Part shown: positions 34,668-42,314 of the stretch, one piece after another
Layout: every line of letters begins with the position of its first letter
How positions within the stretch are numbered: the stretch's first letter is position 1
Source: Oscillospiraceae bacterium
Lineage (GTDB): Bacteria; Bacillota; Clostridia; Oscillospirales; Oscillospiraceae
Length of the DNA stretch: 42,314 nucleotides
Assembly (NCBI GenBank): GCA_009781695.1
Contig: WQVH01000014.1
Span: forward strand, 1 to 42,314
Reading direction: 5' to 3'
Made by a program: the position numbers and the translations under genes
The notes under the pieces: model-generated
Told to the model about the DNA's origin: nothing
The model's database searches: none
What the model saw: the letters and a program-made list of their open reading frames with translations, nothing else

Positions 34668-35572
34668 TATTTATGTTCTCAGGACAGGGCGCCCAATTCA
34701 CAGGCATGGGGCAGGCGCTCTATGAGCGCAGCCAAGCGGCGCGTGCAGTATTTGATATTGCCGAGTTAATCAGACCCGGAACGATTGCGCAGTGTTTTAC
34801 CGGAAGCACAGAAACACTGGCCATAACAGAGAACACTCAACCTTGCGTATACTGTGTTGACCTTGCAGCGGCGGCTGCGCTCAAAGAACAAGGGGTCAGT
34901 GCGGATATACTTGCGGGATTTTCATTGGGAGAAGTTGCCGCACTTGCCTTTTCAGGCGCAGTTTCGTATGAGACCGGATTTGAACTGGTCTGTACCAGGG
35001 CGCATCTCATGCAAAAAGCATCAGCGGCAGTGACAACAGGCATGGTGGCAGTGCTCAAGCTTTCTGACGAAGCGGTGATATCGCTATGCCATGAGTGTGA
35101 TCACATGTATCCGGTGAACTTTAATTGCGACGGTCAGGTGGTTGTTGCAGGATTAAAGGATCAGCTTGAAGCATTTATGAGCAAAGTCAAGGATGCCGGA
35201 GGCAGAGCCATGCCGCTCAAAGTCGGCGGTGGATTTCACAGCCCATTTATGGCAGATGCATCCGATGCTTTTTCGGAGACATTGCGAGAAATTGAGATTC
35301 AATCACCTCAAGTTGCCCTGTACTCAAATATGACAGGGCAGCCCTATGTAGGAGATATCAAAGCGATTTTGGCAAAGCAAATCTGCAATCCGGTGATGTG
35401 GCGTGTTGCCGTAGAGAACATGATTGCAGCCGGAGCGGATACATTTATTGAGGTAGGCCCCGGTAAGACGCTGAGCGGCCTAATACCTCGGATATCAAAA
35501 GATGTCAGAGCATTTAATGTGGAAGATGTGCAGAGTTTGGAAACCGTATGTAAAACGATGCTTAATCAATAA
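34655..35572 (+). CDS. fabD: malonyl-CoA:ACP transacylase
   Basis: A 305-residue acyltransferase moving malonyl from CoA to ACP. The nucleophile is S90 in GFSLGE (the common motif is GHSLGE; Phe at this place is also common in Clostridia), the catalytic histidine is H195 in GGFHSPFM, and GQGAQ begins the protein. It overlaps fabK by 13 bases. Confidence 0.95.
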   Translation: MGKIVFMFSGQGAQFTGMGQALYERSQAARAVFDIAELIRPGTIAQCFTGSTETLAITENTQPCVYCVDLAAAAALKEQGVSADILAGFSLGEVAALAFSGAVSYETGFELVCTRAHLMQKASAAVTTGMVAVLKLSDEAVISLCHECDHMYPVNFNCDGQVVVAGLKDQLEAFMSKVKDAGGRAMPLKVGGGFHSPFMADASDAFSETLREIEIQSPQVALYSNMTGQPYVGDIKAILAKQICNPVMWRVAVENMIAAGADTFIEVGPGKTLSGLIPRISKDVRAFNVEDVQSLETVCKTMLNQ

Positions 35573-35596
35573 AAAGTTCGAAAGGGAAAAAGATCA

Positions 35597-36325
35597 ATGT
35601 TCAACGGAAAAGTTGCGCTCATAACCGGTGCATCACGCGGAATAGGCAAAGCAATAGCCCTAAAACTGGCATCACAAGGTGTCAATATAGCAATAATCTA
35701 TGCCGGAAATGCGGAAAAAGCGGATGAAGTATGTCAAGCTGTAAAAAAGTTAGGTGTCACAGCGCATACTTATAAATGTGATGTCTCGGATTTTAATGCA
35801 GCAAAAGAGACAGTCGATTGTGTGAAAAAGGATTTTGGCACGATTGATATACTCGTAAACAATGCCGGCATCACAAAAGATGGACTGATCATGATGATGA
35901 AAGAAGATGCGTTTGATAGCGTGCTGGATGTCAATCTCAAAGGTGCGTTTAATATGATTCGCCACTGCGCACCGATTTTTTTGAAAAAGAAATGCGGAAA
36001 AATCATCAACATCAGCTCCGTTGCAGGTGTTATGGGCAATGCGGGGCAAGCCAATTATTCTGCCTCTAAAGCCGGTCTCATAGGACTGACCAAATCGGTG
36101 GCAAAGGAACTTGCATCGCGAAACATCTGTTGCAATGCTATTGCGCCGGGACTGATACAAACGGATATGACTGAAAATCTGGCCGGTGAAGAGGCGCTTT
36201 TAAAAGCGATACCGCTCGGACGTGCAGGCGCTCCGGAGGAAGTTGCTGATGTGGTCGCATTTTTATGTGCCGCAGACTATATCACCGGACAAGTTATTTG
36301 CATTGACGGAGGACTTGTGATATGA
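35597..36325 (+). CDS. fabG: 3-oxoacyl-ACP reductase
   Basis: A 242-residue short-chain dehydrogenase reducing 3-oxoacyl-ACP with NADPH. The nucleotide loop is GASRGIG, with NNAG; the serine in NISSVAG, Y154 and K158 (YSASK) are the catalytic residues. AAAGGG upstream. It overlaps fabF by four bases (ATGA). Confidence 0.96.
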   Translation: MFNGKVALITGASRGIGKAIALKLASQGVNIAIIYAGNAEKADEVCQAVKKLGVTAHTYKCDVSDFNAAKETVDCVKKDFGTIDILVNNAGITKDGLIMMMKEDAFDSVLDVNLKGAFNMIRHCAPIFLKKKCGKIINISSVAGVMGNAGQANYSASKAGLIGLTKSVAKELASRNICCNAIAPGLIQTDMTENLAGEEALLKAIPLGRAGAPEEVADVVAFLCAADYITGQVICIDGGLVI

Positions 36326-37554
36326 ATAGAGTAGTTGTAACCGGCATTGGTGCGATCACACCGGTCGGGAATGACATTGAAACAATGTGGGCTAATCTCA
36401 TTGCCGGTAAGCATGGGATCGGCCCAATCACCCGATTTGATATAGCAGCATATAAAGCATCGCTTGCCGCCGAGGTCAAGGACTTTGACCCGCTAGATTA
36501 CATGGAACGCAATGAAGTGCGCAGACTGGATCTCTATGCGCAATATGCCATTGCCGCAGCAACTCAAGCGGTGAAAGATAGCGGTATCGAAGGTGCGGTA
36601 GAGCCGGCGCGGTTTGCGACATGCTTCGGATCGGGCATCGGCGGTATGGTGACATTTGAAACCGAAGTTGAAAAACTGCTGACCGGCGGCCCGCGCAAAG
36701 TATCATCACTGTTTATTCCCATGATGATACCCAACTTAGCTGCGGGAAATATTGCGATAAAATTCAATGCAAGAGGCTCATGCACCGCAGTAATCACCGC
36801 ATGCGCAACGGGTACGGATGCTATTGGCTCGGCGTTTAGAGCAATAAAACATGGCTATGCCGATGCAGCAATTGCAGGCGGAAGCGAAGCTGTTGTGACC
36901 CCAATGGGTGTGTCCGGGTTTTCCAACATGACAGCGCTCACCTCATCAAACAATCCGGATGCAGCATCACTGCCCTTTGACAAAAGAAGAGCGGGATTTG
37001 TGATTGGTGAAGGCGCCGGAGTCATTATTTTAGAAGCGTATGAACATGCTTTATCAAGAGGTGCGAAGATATATGCAGAGATAACCGGCTATGGCTCTAC
37101 ATGTGATGCACACCATATTACAGCGCCGACACCGGGGGGAGAAACTTCGGCACGTGCCATATCGGAAGCGTATAAGGAATCCGGTTGCCCGGATGGTGTG
37201 GTCTACATCAATGCGCATGGCACCGGTACACCGCTCAATGATGCAGCAGAGACAAAAGCAATAAAAAACGCCTTTTCCGGCAGGGACAATACACTTTTGG
37301 TAAGTTCCACAAAGTCCATGACAGGGCATATGTTGGGGGCAGCAGGTGCTGTTGAGGGCATCATATCTCTGCTGACGCTGTCAAAAGGTGAGGTGCCGCC
37401 AACAATTGGTCTGTTAGAACCCGATCCGGAATGTGATCTGGACTATATACCGCTCAAAGCCAGAAAAGTAACACCTGATTTGGCCATGTCGGTCTCATTG
37501 GGCTTTGGTGGACACAATGCATGTATCGCCTTTAAAAACGCAAACCTAACGTAG
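36322..37554 (+). CDS. fabF: beta-ketoacyl-ACP synthase II
   Basis: A 410-residue condensing enzyme elongating acyl-ACP with malonyl-ACP. The Cys-His-His triad is C161 (TACATGTD), H299 (NAHGTGTPLND) and H336 (SMTGHMLGAAG). The TAG stop at 37552-37554 is part of a hairpin element. Confidence 0.97.
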   Translation: MNRVVVTGIGAITPVGNDIETMWANLIAGKHGIGPITRFDIAAYKASLAAEVKDFDPLDYMERNEVRRLDLYAQYAIAAATQAVKDSGIEGAVEPARFATCFGSGIGGMVTFETEVEKLLTGGPRKVSSLFIPMMIPNLAAGNIAIKFNARGSCTAVITACATGTDAIGSAFRAIKHGYADAAIAGGSEAVVTPMGVSGFSNMTALTSSNNPDAASLPFDKRRAGFVIGEGAGVIILEAYEHALSRGAKIYAEITGYGSTCDAHHITAPTPGGETSARAISEAYKESGCPDGVVYINAHGTGTPLNDAAETKAIKNAFSGRDNTLLVSSTKSMTGHMLGAAGAVEGIISLLTLSKGEVPPTIGLLEPDPECDLDYIPLKARKVTPDLAMSVSLGFGGHNACIAFKNANLT

Positions 37555-37578
37555 GGTGCGATATCCTCATCGCACCGC
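37551..37578 (+). repeat. stop-codon-overlapping hairpin element, copy 2
   Basis: GTAG, then GGTGCGAT (37555-37562), loop ATCCTC, ATCGCACC (37569-37576), then GC: a perfect 8-bp stem. The TAG is the stop codon of fabF. The layout matches copy 1 at 30044 while the stem bases differ in a compensating way. Confidence 0.6.
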
Positions 37579-37615
37579 AAACTTAACATGAGTCTGAAAA
37601 GAAAGGAAAACAATA

Positions 37616-38047
37616 ATGATGGAATATGAAACCATAAAAGAGCTCGCACAACTGATGGATGAAATGGAACTGACTGTTTTATCTTACGCATCACCGGATG
37701 AATCAATCAGACTGGAACGCGGCGCAGTAGCCGCCCCAACGATACCGGTTGCTCCGGCGGCGGAAGCACAGATGAGACAAGAGACGATAAAAACAAATGC
37801 CAAACTCTTCGAAGTAAAGTCACCGACTGTCGGTACATTTTATAATGCACCGGAACCGGGAAAGAGCCCATATGTACAAGTAGGAGACACCGTGAGAAAA
37901 GGTGATATTTTGTGCCTTATTGAAGCCATGAAGATGTTAAACGAGCTGACCGCTGAGCGGGATGGCGTGATCGTAGAAATTTGTGCTGAAAACCAACAGA
38001 TTGTTGAGTATGGTCAGCCACTATTTCAAATTAATGCTGCCATATGA
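37616..38047 (+). CDS. accB: biotin carboxyl carrier protein of acetyl-CoA carboxylase
   Basis: A 143-residue protein with a helical N-terminus, a flexible Ala/Pro-rich linker (about residues 38-52) and a C-terminal biotinyl domain. K106 in EAMKM is the biotinylation site. AAAGGA precedes ATG 37616; ATG 37619 directly follows and is equally possible. The stop overlaps the fabZ start (ATGA). Confidence 0.95.
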   Translation: MMEYETIKELAQLMDEMELTVLSYASPDESIRLERGAVAAPTIPVAPAAEAQMRQETIKTNAKLFEVKSPTVGTFYNAPEPGKSPYVQVGDTVRKGDILCLIEAMKMLNELTAERDGVIVEICAENQQIVEYGQPLFQINAAI

Positions 38048-38493
38048 ACCAAAACGAAATAATGACCATATTACCCCACAGAGGAAATATGCTGCTCATT
38101 GATGAAGCAGAGGTTGTAGACGGTACTGCTATAGGAAAGTATACTGTCACGGGAGATGAATGGTTTTTAGACGGACATTTTCCCGGAAACCCGATTGTTC
38201 CCGGTGTGATACTGTGTGAGATACTGGCTCAGTCAACATGTGTGCTACTGAGCGGCGGTATTGAAGCAGGGGCAACCCCATATTTTACAGGGATCACATC
38301 CGCACGTTTTAAATCCCCGGTAAAACCGGGAGATACGATTGAGACGCGATGCAAAATAACAAAGGAAAAAGCGCCCTTTTATTTTGCCTCAGGCACACTC
38401 AGTGTAGCGGGAAAACTGTGTCTCAAAGCGGAATTTTCGTTTGCGCTCGTAACGCGGTCGGAAGACCCTAAAGACGGGTCTGACACTCAATAA
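38044..38493 (+). CDS. fabZ: 3-hydroxyacyl-ACP dehydratase
   Basis: A 149-residue hot-dog-fold dehydratase. LPHRGNMLLID and DGHFPGNPIVPGV hold the catalytic histidine, and CEILAQ the catalytic glutamate. It is embedded between accB and accC, a common clostridial order. Translation is coupled to accB. Confidence 0.96.
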   Translation: MNQNEIMTILPHRGNMLLIDEAEVVDGTAIGKYTVTGDEWFLDGHFPGNPIVPGVILCEILAQSTCVLLSGGIEAGATPYFTGITSARFKSPVKPGDTIETRCKITKEKAPFYFASGTLSVAGKLCLKAEFSFALVTRSEDPKDGSDTQ

Positions 38494-38508
38494 CAGGGGG
38501 CGGGAATC

Positions 38509-39867
38509 ATGTTTTCAAAGATATTAATAGCCAACAGAGGCGAGATAGCGATACGCATCATTCGTGCATGTAAAGAAATGGGCATTGAGACCGTGGCGGT
38601 TTTTTCCGAAGCAGACAAAAGTGCCATGCATGTTGCCCTTGCGGATGAAAGCATATGTATTGGCAGTGCAGAGGCCTCCAAGAGCTACCTTGATGCAGAG
38701 CGGATTGTCAGTGCGGCGCTCGCTACAAAAGTACAGGCCATTCATCCCGGATATGGATTCTTATCGGAAAGCAGCAGACTTGCAGCGCTTTGTGAAAAGA
38801 ATCAAATAGCATTTATTGGACCCAAATCGCAAGTGCTTTCGAAAGTTGGAGATAAAGACAAGGCGCGTCAGGTCATGAGCGCAGCAGGAATCAAAGTGAT
38901 ACCCGGTACAGGGATTCTGGCCGATGAAAAAGAAGCTTTAGACGCAGCAGAAAAGATAGGTTATCCAGTCATGCTCAAGGCGCGCGCAGGGCGCGAGGGC
39001 AAAGGACTCCGGGTAGTCAATGAACCTGCGGATATTGAAATTTCTTTTCAAATGGCATCACGTGAGGCGCAAGATGCTTTTGGCGATGGCGCTATGTATA
39101 TGGAAAAATGTATCGTCCCCGCAAGGCATATTGAAGTGCAACTGATCATAGATGAACTGGGTCACACGGTCTGCTTAGGAGAGCGTGATAGTTCTGTTCA
39201 GCGAAACTATCAAAAGCTGCTTGACGAAGCGCCGTCTCCCGGATGCAGCGAAGCAGTTCGGCTTGAATTATATGAGTTAGCCCAAAAAGCGGCTAAAGCA
39301 GCGGACTACATCGGTGTGGGATCTGTCGAGTTTTTGGTTGATACGGACGAAAACATCTTCTTTATGGAGATCAACCTCGGATTGCAGGCCGAGCATGGTG
39401 TTTCTGAGCAAGTGACGAGCATAGACATAGTGAAATGGCAAATTCGCATCGCTGCGGGTGTTGCGCTGGATTTTACACAGGATGATATCGTCCTTAGAGG
39501 ATGCTCAATTCAATGTAGGATCAATGCAACGGCAACAGGCAAAGTAGCATTTTTGCATCTGCCCGGAGGACCGGAGGTCAGATTTGACAGTGCATTATGG
39601 AACGGATATGAGATGCCCTCATACTATGATATGCTGCTGGGTAAGCTTATGGTACATGCTGCGACAAGAGAAGAAGCGATAAGAAAGATGCATGCGGCGC
39701 TGTGTGAGCTGGTGATTGATGGCGTGAAGAAAAATATAGACGAGCACATAGGATTGGTTTCTGATTCGAAGTTCCAAAGCGGAGCGTACCATGTTGACTT
39801 TATAGCACGCAAAGTGTCGAGCATCAATGCGCACGAGACAAAGAGCGTTAAACGCTTGGAGGGGTGA
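38509..39867 (+). CDS. accC: acetyl-CoA carboxylase, biotin carboxylase subunit (divergent)
   Basis: A 452-residue ATP-grasp enzyme expected to carboxylate the biotin of AccB. The N-terminal ILIANRGEIAIRIIRACKEMG and the overall fold are standard, and K157, RHIEVQ, K236, E287, N289, Q293, E295 and R337 align with E. coli catalytic or ligand residues. Several normally invariant sites differ. The glycine-rich ATP lid (usual SGGGGKGM) reads RAGREGKGL at 159-167; the bicarbonate-binding arginine (E. coli R292) is G291; the RRHQK/RRNQK segment is RNYQK; and the NAEDP..F.PSPG segment is shortened to NATATGKVAFLH. The frame is intact and it is the only accC in the operon, so this may be a functional but divergent enzyme or one with reduced activity. 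Confidence 0.9.
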   Translation: MFSKILIANRGEIAIRIIRACKEMGIETVAVFSEADKSAMHVALADESICIGSAEASKSYLDAERIVSAALATKVQAIHPGYGFLSESSRLAALCEKNQIAFIGPKSQVLSKVGDKDKARQVMSAAGIKVIPGTGILADEKEALDAAEKIGYPVMLKARAGREGKGLRVVNEPADIEISFQMASREAQDAFGDGAMYMEKCIVPARHIEVQLIIDELGHTVCLGERDSSVQRNYQKLLDEAPSPGCSEAVRLELYELAQKAAKAADYIGVGSVEFLVDTDENIFFMEINLGLQAEHGVSEQVTSIDIVKWQIRIAAGVALDFTQDDIVLRGCSIQCRINATATGKVAFLHLPGGPEVRFDSALWNGYEMPSYYDMLLGKLMVHAATREEAIRKMHAALCELVIDGVKKNIDEHIGLVSDSKFQSGAYHVDFIARKVSSINAHETKSVKRLEG

Positions 39868-39873
39868 ATTTTT

Positions 39874-40734
39874 ATGACATTTGGAGCGATATTTAGAAAA
39901 TCGAAAAATGAGCTGGAAAAAGGCGGGCGTTTGCCTGAGACACGGATAGAAAGTGACATAGAGATGACTGAAACATGTCCTGTTTGTGCGTGGGGCAATC
40001 CCATCAGCGATCTAGGGACACAAATGCATGTATGTAAATGCGGTCATCACTTTCGTATTTCAGCAAGACAAAGAATCGGATATCTTACCGATGAGGACAG
40101 TTTTTCAGAGCTTTTTGCCGAAGTGGTGAGTAAGAATCCTATTGAATTTCCCGGATATGCTGAAAAACTGGAAGAACTGAAAAGAGGCGCTCGTGAACCG
40201 GAAGCAGTCATATGCGGCACTGCATCAATTGGTGGTGAGCCATGTGCAATGTTCGTGATGGATCCGTTTTTCATGATGGGCAGTATGGGCGCAGCGGTCG
40301 GTGAGAAAATTACCAGATTATTTGAACATGCGACACAGCATAACTTGCCTGTCGTTGGATGTACTGTTTCAGGCGGTGCCAGAATGCAAGAAGGCATCAT
40401 GTCACTCATGCAAATGGCCAAGACCAGCGGTGCGGTAAAGAGGCACAGCGATGCAGGAAATTTCTACTTAACATTATTGACTGACCCAACCACGGGCGGC
40501 GTTACAGCCAGCTTTGCAATGCAGGGTGATGTTCTGGTTGCAGAGCCGGGTTCAATTATCGGATTTGCCGGAGCACGTGTTGTTGAGCAAACCGTGCGCA
40601 AGAAATTGCCGCCGGGATTTCAAAAGGCAGAGTTACTGTTAGAACACGGATTTTTAGATATGATTATCTCGCGAGCTAAGCAAAGGCAAATCATATCTTC
40701 GCTGCTCAAGATGCACAAAAGGGAGGAATCCTAA
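39874..40734 (+). CDS. accD: acetyl-CoA carboxylase carboxyltransferase, beta subunit
   Basis: A 286-residue subunit that with AccA transfers CO2 from carboxybiotin to acetyl-CoA. The N-terminal zinc ribbon has CPVC and then VCKCGHHFR, so the second pair is C-x-C instead of the usual C-x2-C. The crotonase-like domain has GSMGAAVGEKI, SGGARMQEG and TTGGVTASFAMQGDV. GGAGG precedes ATG 39874. It shares one base with accA (TAATG). Confidence 0.95.
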   Translation: MTFGAIFRKSKNELEKGGRLPETRIESDIEMTETCPVCAWGNPISDLGTQMHVCKCGHHFRISARQRIGYLTDEDSFSELFAEVVSKNPIEFPGYAEKLEELKRGAREPEAVICGTASIGGEPCAMFVMDPFFMMGSMGAAVGEKITRLFEHATQHNLPVVGCTVSGGARMQEGIMSLMQMAKTSGAVKRHSDAGNFYLTLLTDPTTGGVTASFAMQGDVLVAEPGSIIGFAGARVVEQTVRKKLPPGFQKAELLLEHGFLDMIISRAKQRQIISSLLKMHKREES

Positions 40735-41645
40735 TGATTGAAGACACAAAAAAAGAAATGACTGCTGCTGAAAAAAGAGCCGCCGAAAGAAAGGCGCGTG
40801 AAGAAAGAGTCCGTATACTTCGGGAAAAAAGAGCGCATGAAAAAGCAAACGCCGAGATCCGGAAGTTAGAAAAAACTCCATATGATTATGTAAAAGGTGC
40901 CAGATCAAAAGACCGCTTAACGAGCCTTGATTTTATAAAAGGATTATTTCCGGAATTCATCGAACTGCATGGAGATAGACGCTTTGCGGACGATCCGGCA
41001 GTTATCGGTGGTGTAGGCTACTTAGACGATATACCTTTTACAGTGCTTGCGACCGAAAAAGGCAGGGACACCAAGAGCAGAATCAAGCGCAACTTTGGAA
41101 CGCCTAATCCGGAGGGATATAGAAAATCACTCAGGCTCATGAAGCAAGCTGAGAAATTTAAGCGACCGATTGTTTGCTTTGTGGACACTGCCGGGGCATT
41201 TTGCGGAATTGGTGCTGAAGAGCGTGGGCAAGGGCAAGCAATCGCAGAAAATATTATGGAACTGATGACGCTCAAAACACCTGTCCTGTCGATTCTCATA
41301 GGAGAGGGCGGTAGCGGTGGTGCGCTGGCACTGGCAGTTGCCGATGAAGTCTGGATGTTTGAAAATGCGGTATATTCAGTTATATCGCCTGAGGGCTGCG
41401 CAAACATACTCTGGCGTGACCCGGAAAAAGCGGCGCAAGCAGCGCAAAGCCTCAAATTGACATCTAAGGACATCAGTGCACTGGGTATTGTCGAGCAAGT
41501 CATACCGGAAAAAAGCAAAGATCCGGAAAAGATGCTACATGACCTGAAAGCGCAAATACTCAAATGGTACGCAACCATTTCGACACTTACGCCGGACGAG
41601 CTGAAACAAAAACGCTACGAACGATTTAGGAAAATTGGTGTGTAA
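40734..41645 (+). CDS. accA: acetyl-CoA carboxylase carboxyltransferase, alpha subunit
   Basis: A 303-residue subunit. The first 50 residues form a very charged Lys/Arg/Glu helix; then comes the family core FPEFIELHGDRRFADD, VDTAGAFCGIGAEERGQGQA, GEGGSGGALALAVADEVWM and SVISPEGCANILW. It closes the operon and is followed by a terminator. Confidence 0.96.
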   Translation: MIEDTKKEMTAAEKRAAERKAREERVRILREKRAHEKANAEIRKLEKTPYDYVKGARSKDRLTSLDFIKGLFPEFIELHGDRRFADDPAVIGGVGYLDDIPFTVLATEKGRDTKSRIKRNFGTPNPEGYRKSLRLMKQAEKFKRPIVCFVDTAGAFCGIGAEERGQGQAIAENIMELMTLKTPVLSILIGEGGSGGALALAVADEVWMFENAVYSVISPEGCANILWRDPEKAAQAAQSLKLTSKDISALGIVEQVIPEKSKDPEKMLHDLKAQILKWYATISTLTPDELKQKRYERFRKIGV

Positions 41646-41659
41646 TCCCATCACTGTAC

Positions 41660-41691
41660 AAAAAGGCCGCCTGAGCAAAGGTGGCTTTTTT
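41660..41691 (+). terminator. intrinsic terminator of the fatty-acid operon
   Basis: An A-run, GCCGCC, loop TGAGCAAA, GGTGGC and TTTTTT: a stem of six pairs with one wobble, extended by A-T pairs, followed by a T-run. It lies 15 bases after the accA stop. Confidence 0.85.
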
Positions 41692-41778
41692 CGAAGCTCA
41701 TCTTTCAGCCGAATACCCTTTGATGGAAGCCAGTGTATTCATTGGTGTCATAATGTATAAAATGGTATAAAACGCCTA

Positions 41779-41807
41779 TTGTTTGACACTAAATATCGTG
41801 TTATACT
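41779..41807 (+). promoter_or_regulatory. promoter of the zinc-ribbon protein gene
   Basis: TTGTTT (41779-41784), a 17-base spacer and TATACT (41802-41807). TTGACA also occurs at 41783-41788 but is too close to this -10. Confidence 0.5.
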
Positions 41808-41843
41808 ACGCTTTATACTATCGCATACCAAGGAGCAATTAAA

Positions 41844-42314
41844 GTGATGACAGTTAAGTGTAAATATTGCGGAAAAATCATTGGAGATATCACAGACACC
41901 TGCCCGATGTGCGGTGCCCCTGTACCGAAAATTGTGCCGCAACCGGAAAAAGAAGCTGCACCTCCGAAGACAAAAGCAAGCATTATCGTGACCGGGTTGG
42001 TCATCGTATTTGCCATAATCGCACTTGTGGCAATTTTAGAAATGTCCGACAGAGAATCCAGAGAAGCATGGCGTGAGAGCCACACGGCTTGGCAAGAAAG
42101 CCATACTGCATGGCAGGAGCAACGCATGAGCAATGCACCGATACAGCAAGTTCCTGGAAATGCACCAACTGCAACAGGTGGTGACACTCTGGCTGATGCG
42201 CATCGCCAGCCGAACGAAGTCATCACAGACCCCGGACTCAGGCAAGCATTGGAACTTGTTTTCAGAAGAGAGATGCGACAAATCGGATGGGACGATGTAC
42301 ATTCAATCAGAACC
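41844..42314 (+). CDS. zinc-ribbon membrane protein with probable leucine-rich repeats (partial)
   Basis: The frame runs off the right edge; 157 codons are visible. An N-terminal zinc ribbon has CKYC and CPMC (residues 5-24), then a Pro/Lys-rich linker and one hydrophobic helix (TGLVIVFAIIALVAIL, about 50-65). Next come three tandem seven-residue repeats built on AW-x-ESHT (about residues 74-93), then a low-complexity stretch. The last visible part, ITDPGLRQALELVFRREM then IGWDDVHSIRT, resembles the cap that starts bacterial leucine-rich-repeat domains. AGGAG at 41831-41835 is eight bases before GTG 41844 and eleven before ATG 41847, so either start is possible. A membrane-anchored extracellular LRR protein is inferred. 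Confidence 0.75.
   Translation, partial: MMTVKCKYCGKIIGDITDTCPMCGAPVPKIVPQPEKEAAPPKTKASIIVTGLVIVFAIIALVAILEMSDRESREAWRESHTAWQESHTAWQEQRMSNAPIQQVPGNAPTATGGDTLADAHRQPNEVITDPGLRQALELVFRREMRQIGWDDVHSIRT

Noticed and set aside
41018-41578. A 186-codon minus-strand frame inside accA
   Set aside because: It lies wholly opposite conserved accA motifs, has Ser/Pro/Ala-rich shadow composition and no binding site.

Overview
The window looks like a chromosomal segment from a member of the Bacillota, most likely class Clostridia. This is inferred from the gene content and order: hprK-murB-rapZ-whiA, a fabT-to-accA fatty-acid cluster with FabK as enoyl reductase, a SpoIID/LytB-family protein, a nifS-nifU pair, a DUF896 protein and a zinc-ribbon L28. 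I saw no rRNA or tRNA genes, CRISPR array, insertion sequence or phage gene. Most genes are ordinary housekeeping genes; the unusual material is local.

Region 1 (1-7332): a mixed start. It holds the tail of an unknown gene, a DinB-like protein, a DUF896 protein, a YhbY RNA-binding protein, a decayed open frame, and a very large lipoprotein of the bacterial alpha-2-macroglobulin family that lacks the thioester motif. A gap with a RelB/Phd-like antitoxin remnant follows.

Region 2 (7333-12995): one operon of six genes, nifS-nifU-nadA-metY-cysK-cysE. It ties sulfur mobilisation and Fe-S assembly to an Fe-S enzyme of NAD synthesis and to cysteine/homocysteine synthesis. A good sigma-A-type promoter lies in front of nifS.

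Region 3 (13383-16301): glutamate decarboxylase and a glutamate/GABA antiporter, the two-part acid-resistance or GABA-producing system, with a long leader and a nine-G tract at the antiporter ribosome binding site. A strong hairpin closes the unit.

Region 4 (minus strand, 20853-16469): the lysine/DAP genes asd-dapA-dapB, then a separate Hpt/HD-GYP two-component signalling pair.

Region 5 (21024-28147): a SpoIID-like cell-wall hydrolase, QueA, a Sir2 deacylase, an MgtA-type P-ATPase and ribosomal protein L28.

Region 6 (28148-31879): hprK-murB-rapZ-whiA. The yvcK gene that usually sits between rapZ and whiA is missing.

Region 7 (31888-41691): a tightly packed type II fatty-acid synthesis operon, fabT-fabH-acpP-fabK-fabD-fabG-fabF-accB-fabZ-accC-accD-accA. 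It has a consensus promoter, a perfect 23-bp palindrome at the predicted transcription start (likely the FabT operator) and a terminator. The biotin carboxylase AccC carries substitutions at normally invariant sites, which I regard as the most notable observation. Two copies of a small hairpin element overlap the TAG stop codons of murB and fabF.

Region 8 (41692-42314): a promoter and the 5' part of a zinc-ribbon membrane protein that appears to enter a leucine-rich-repeat domain and runs off the window.
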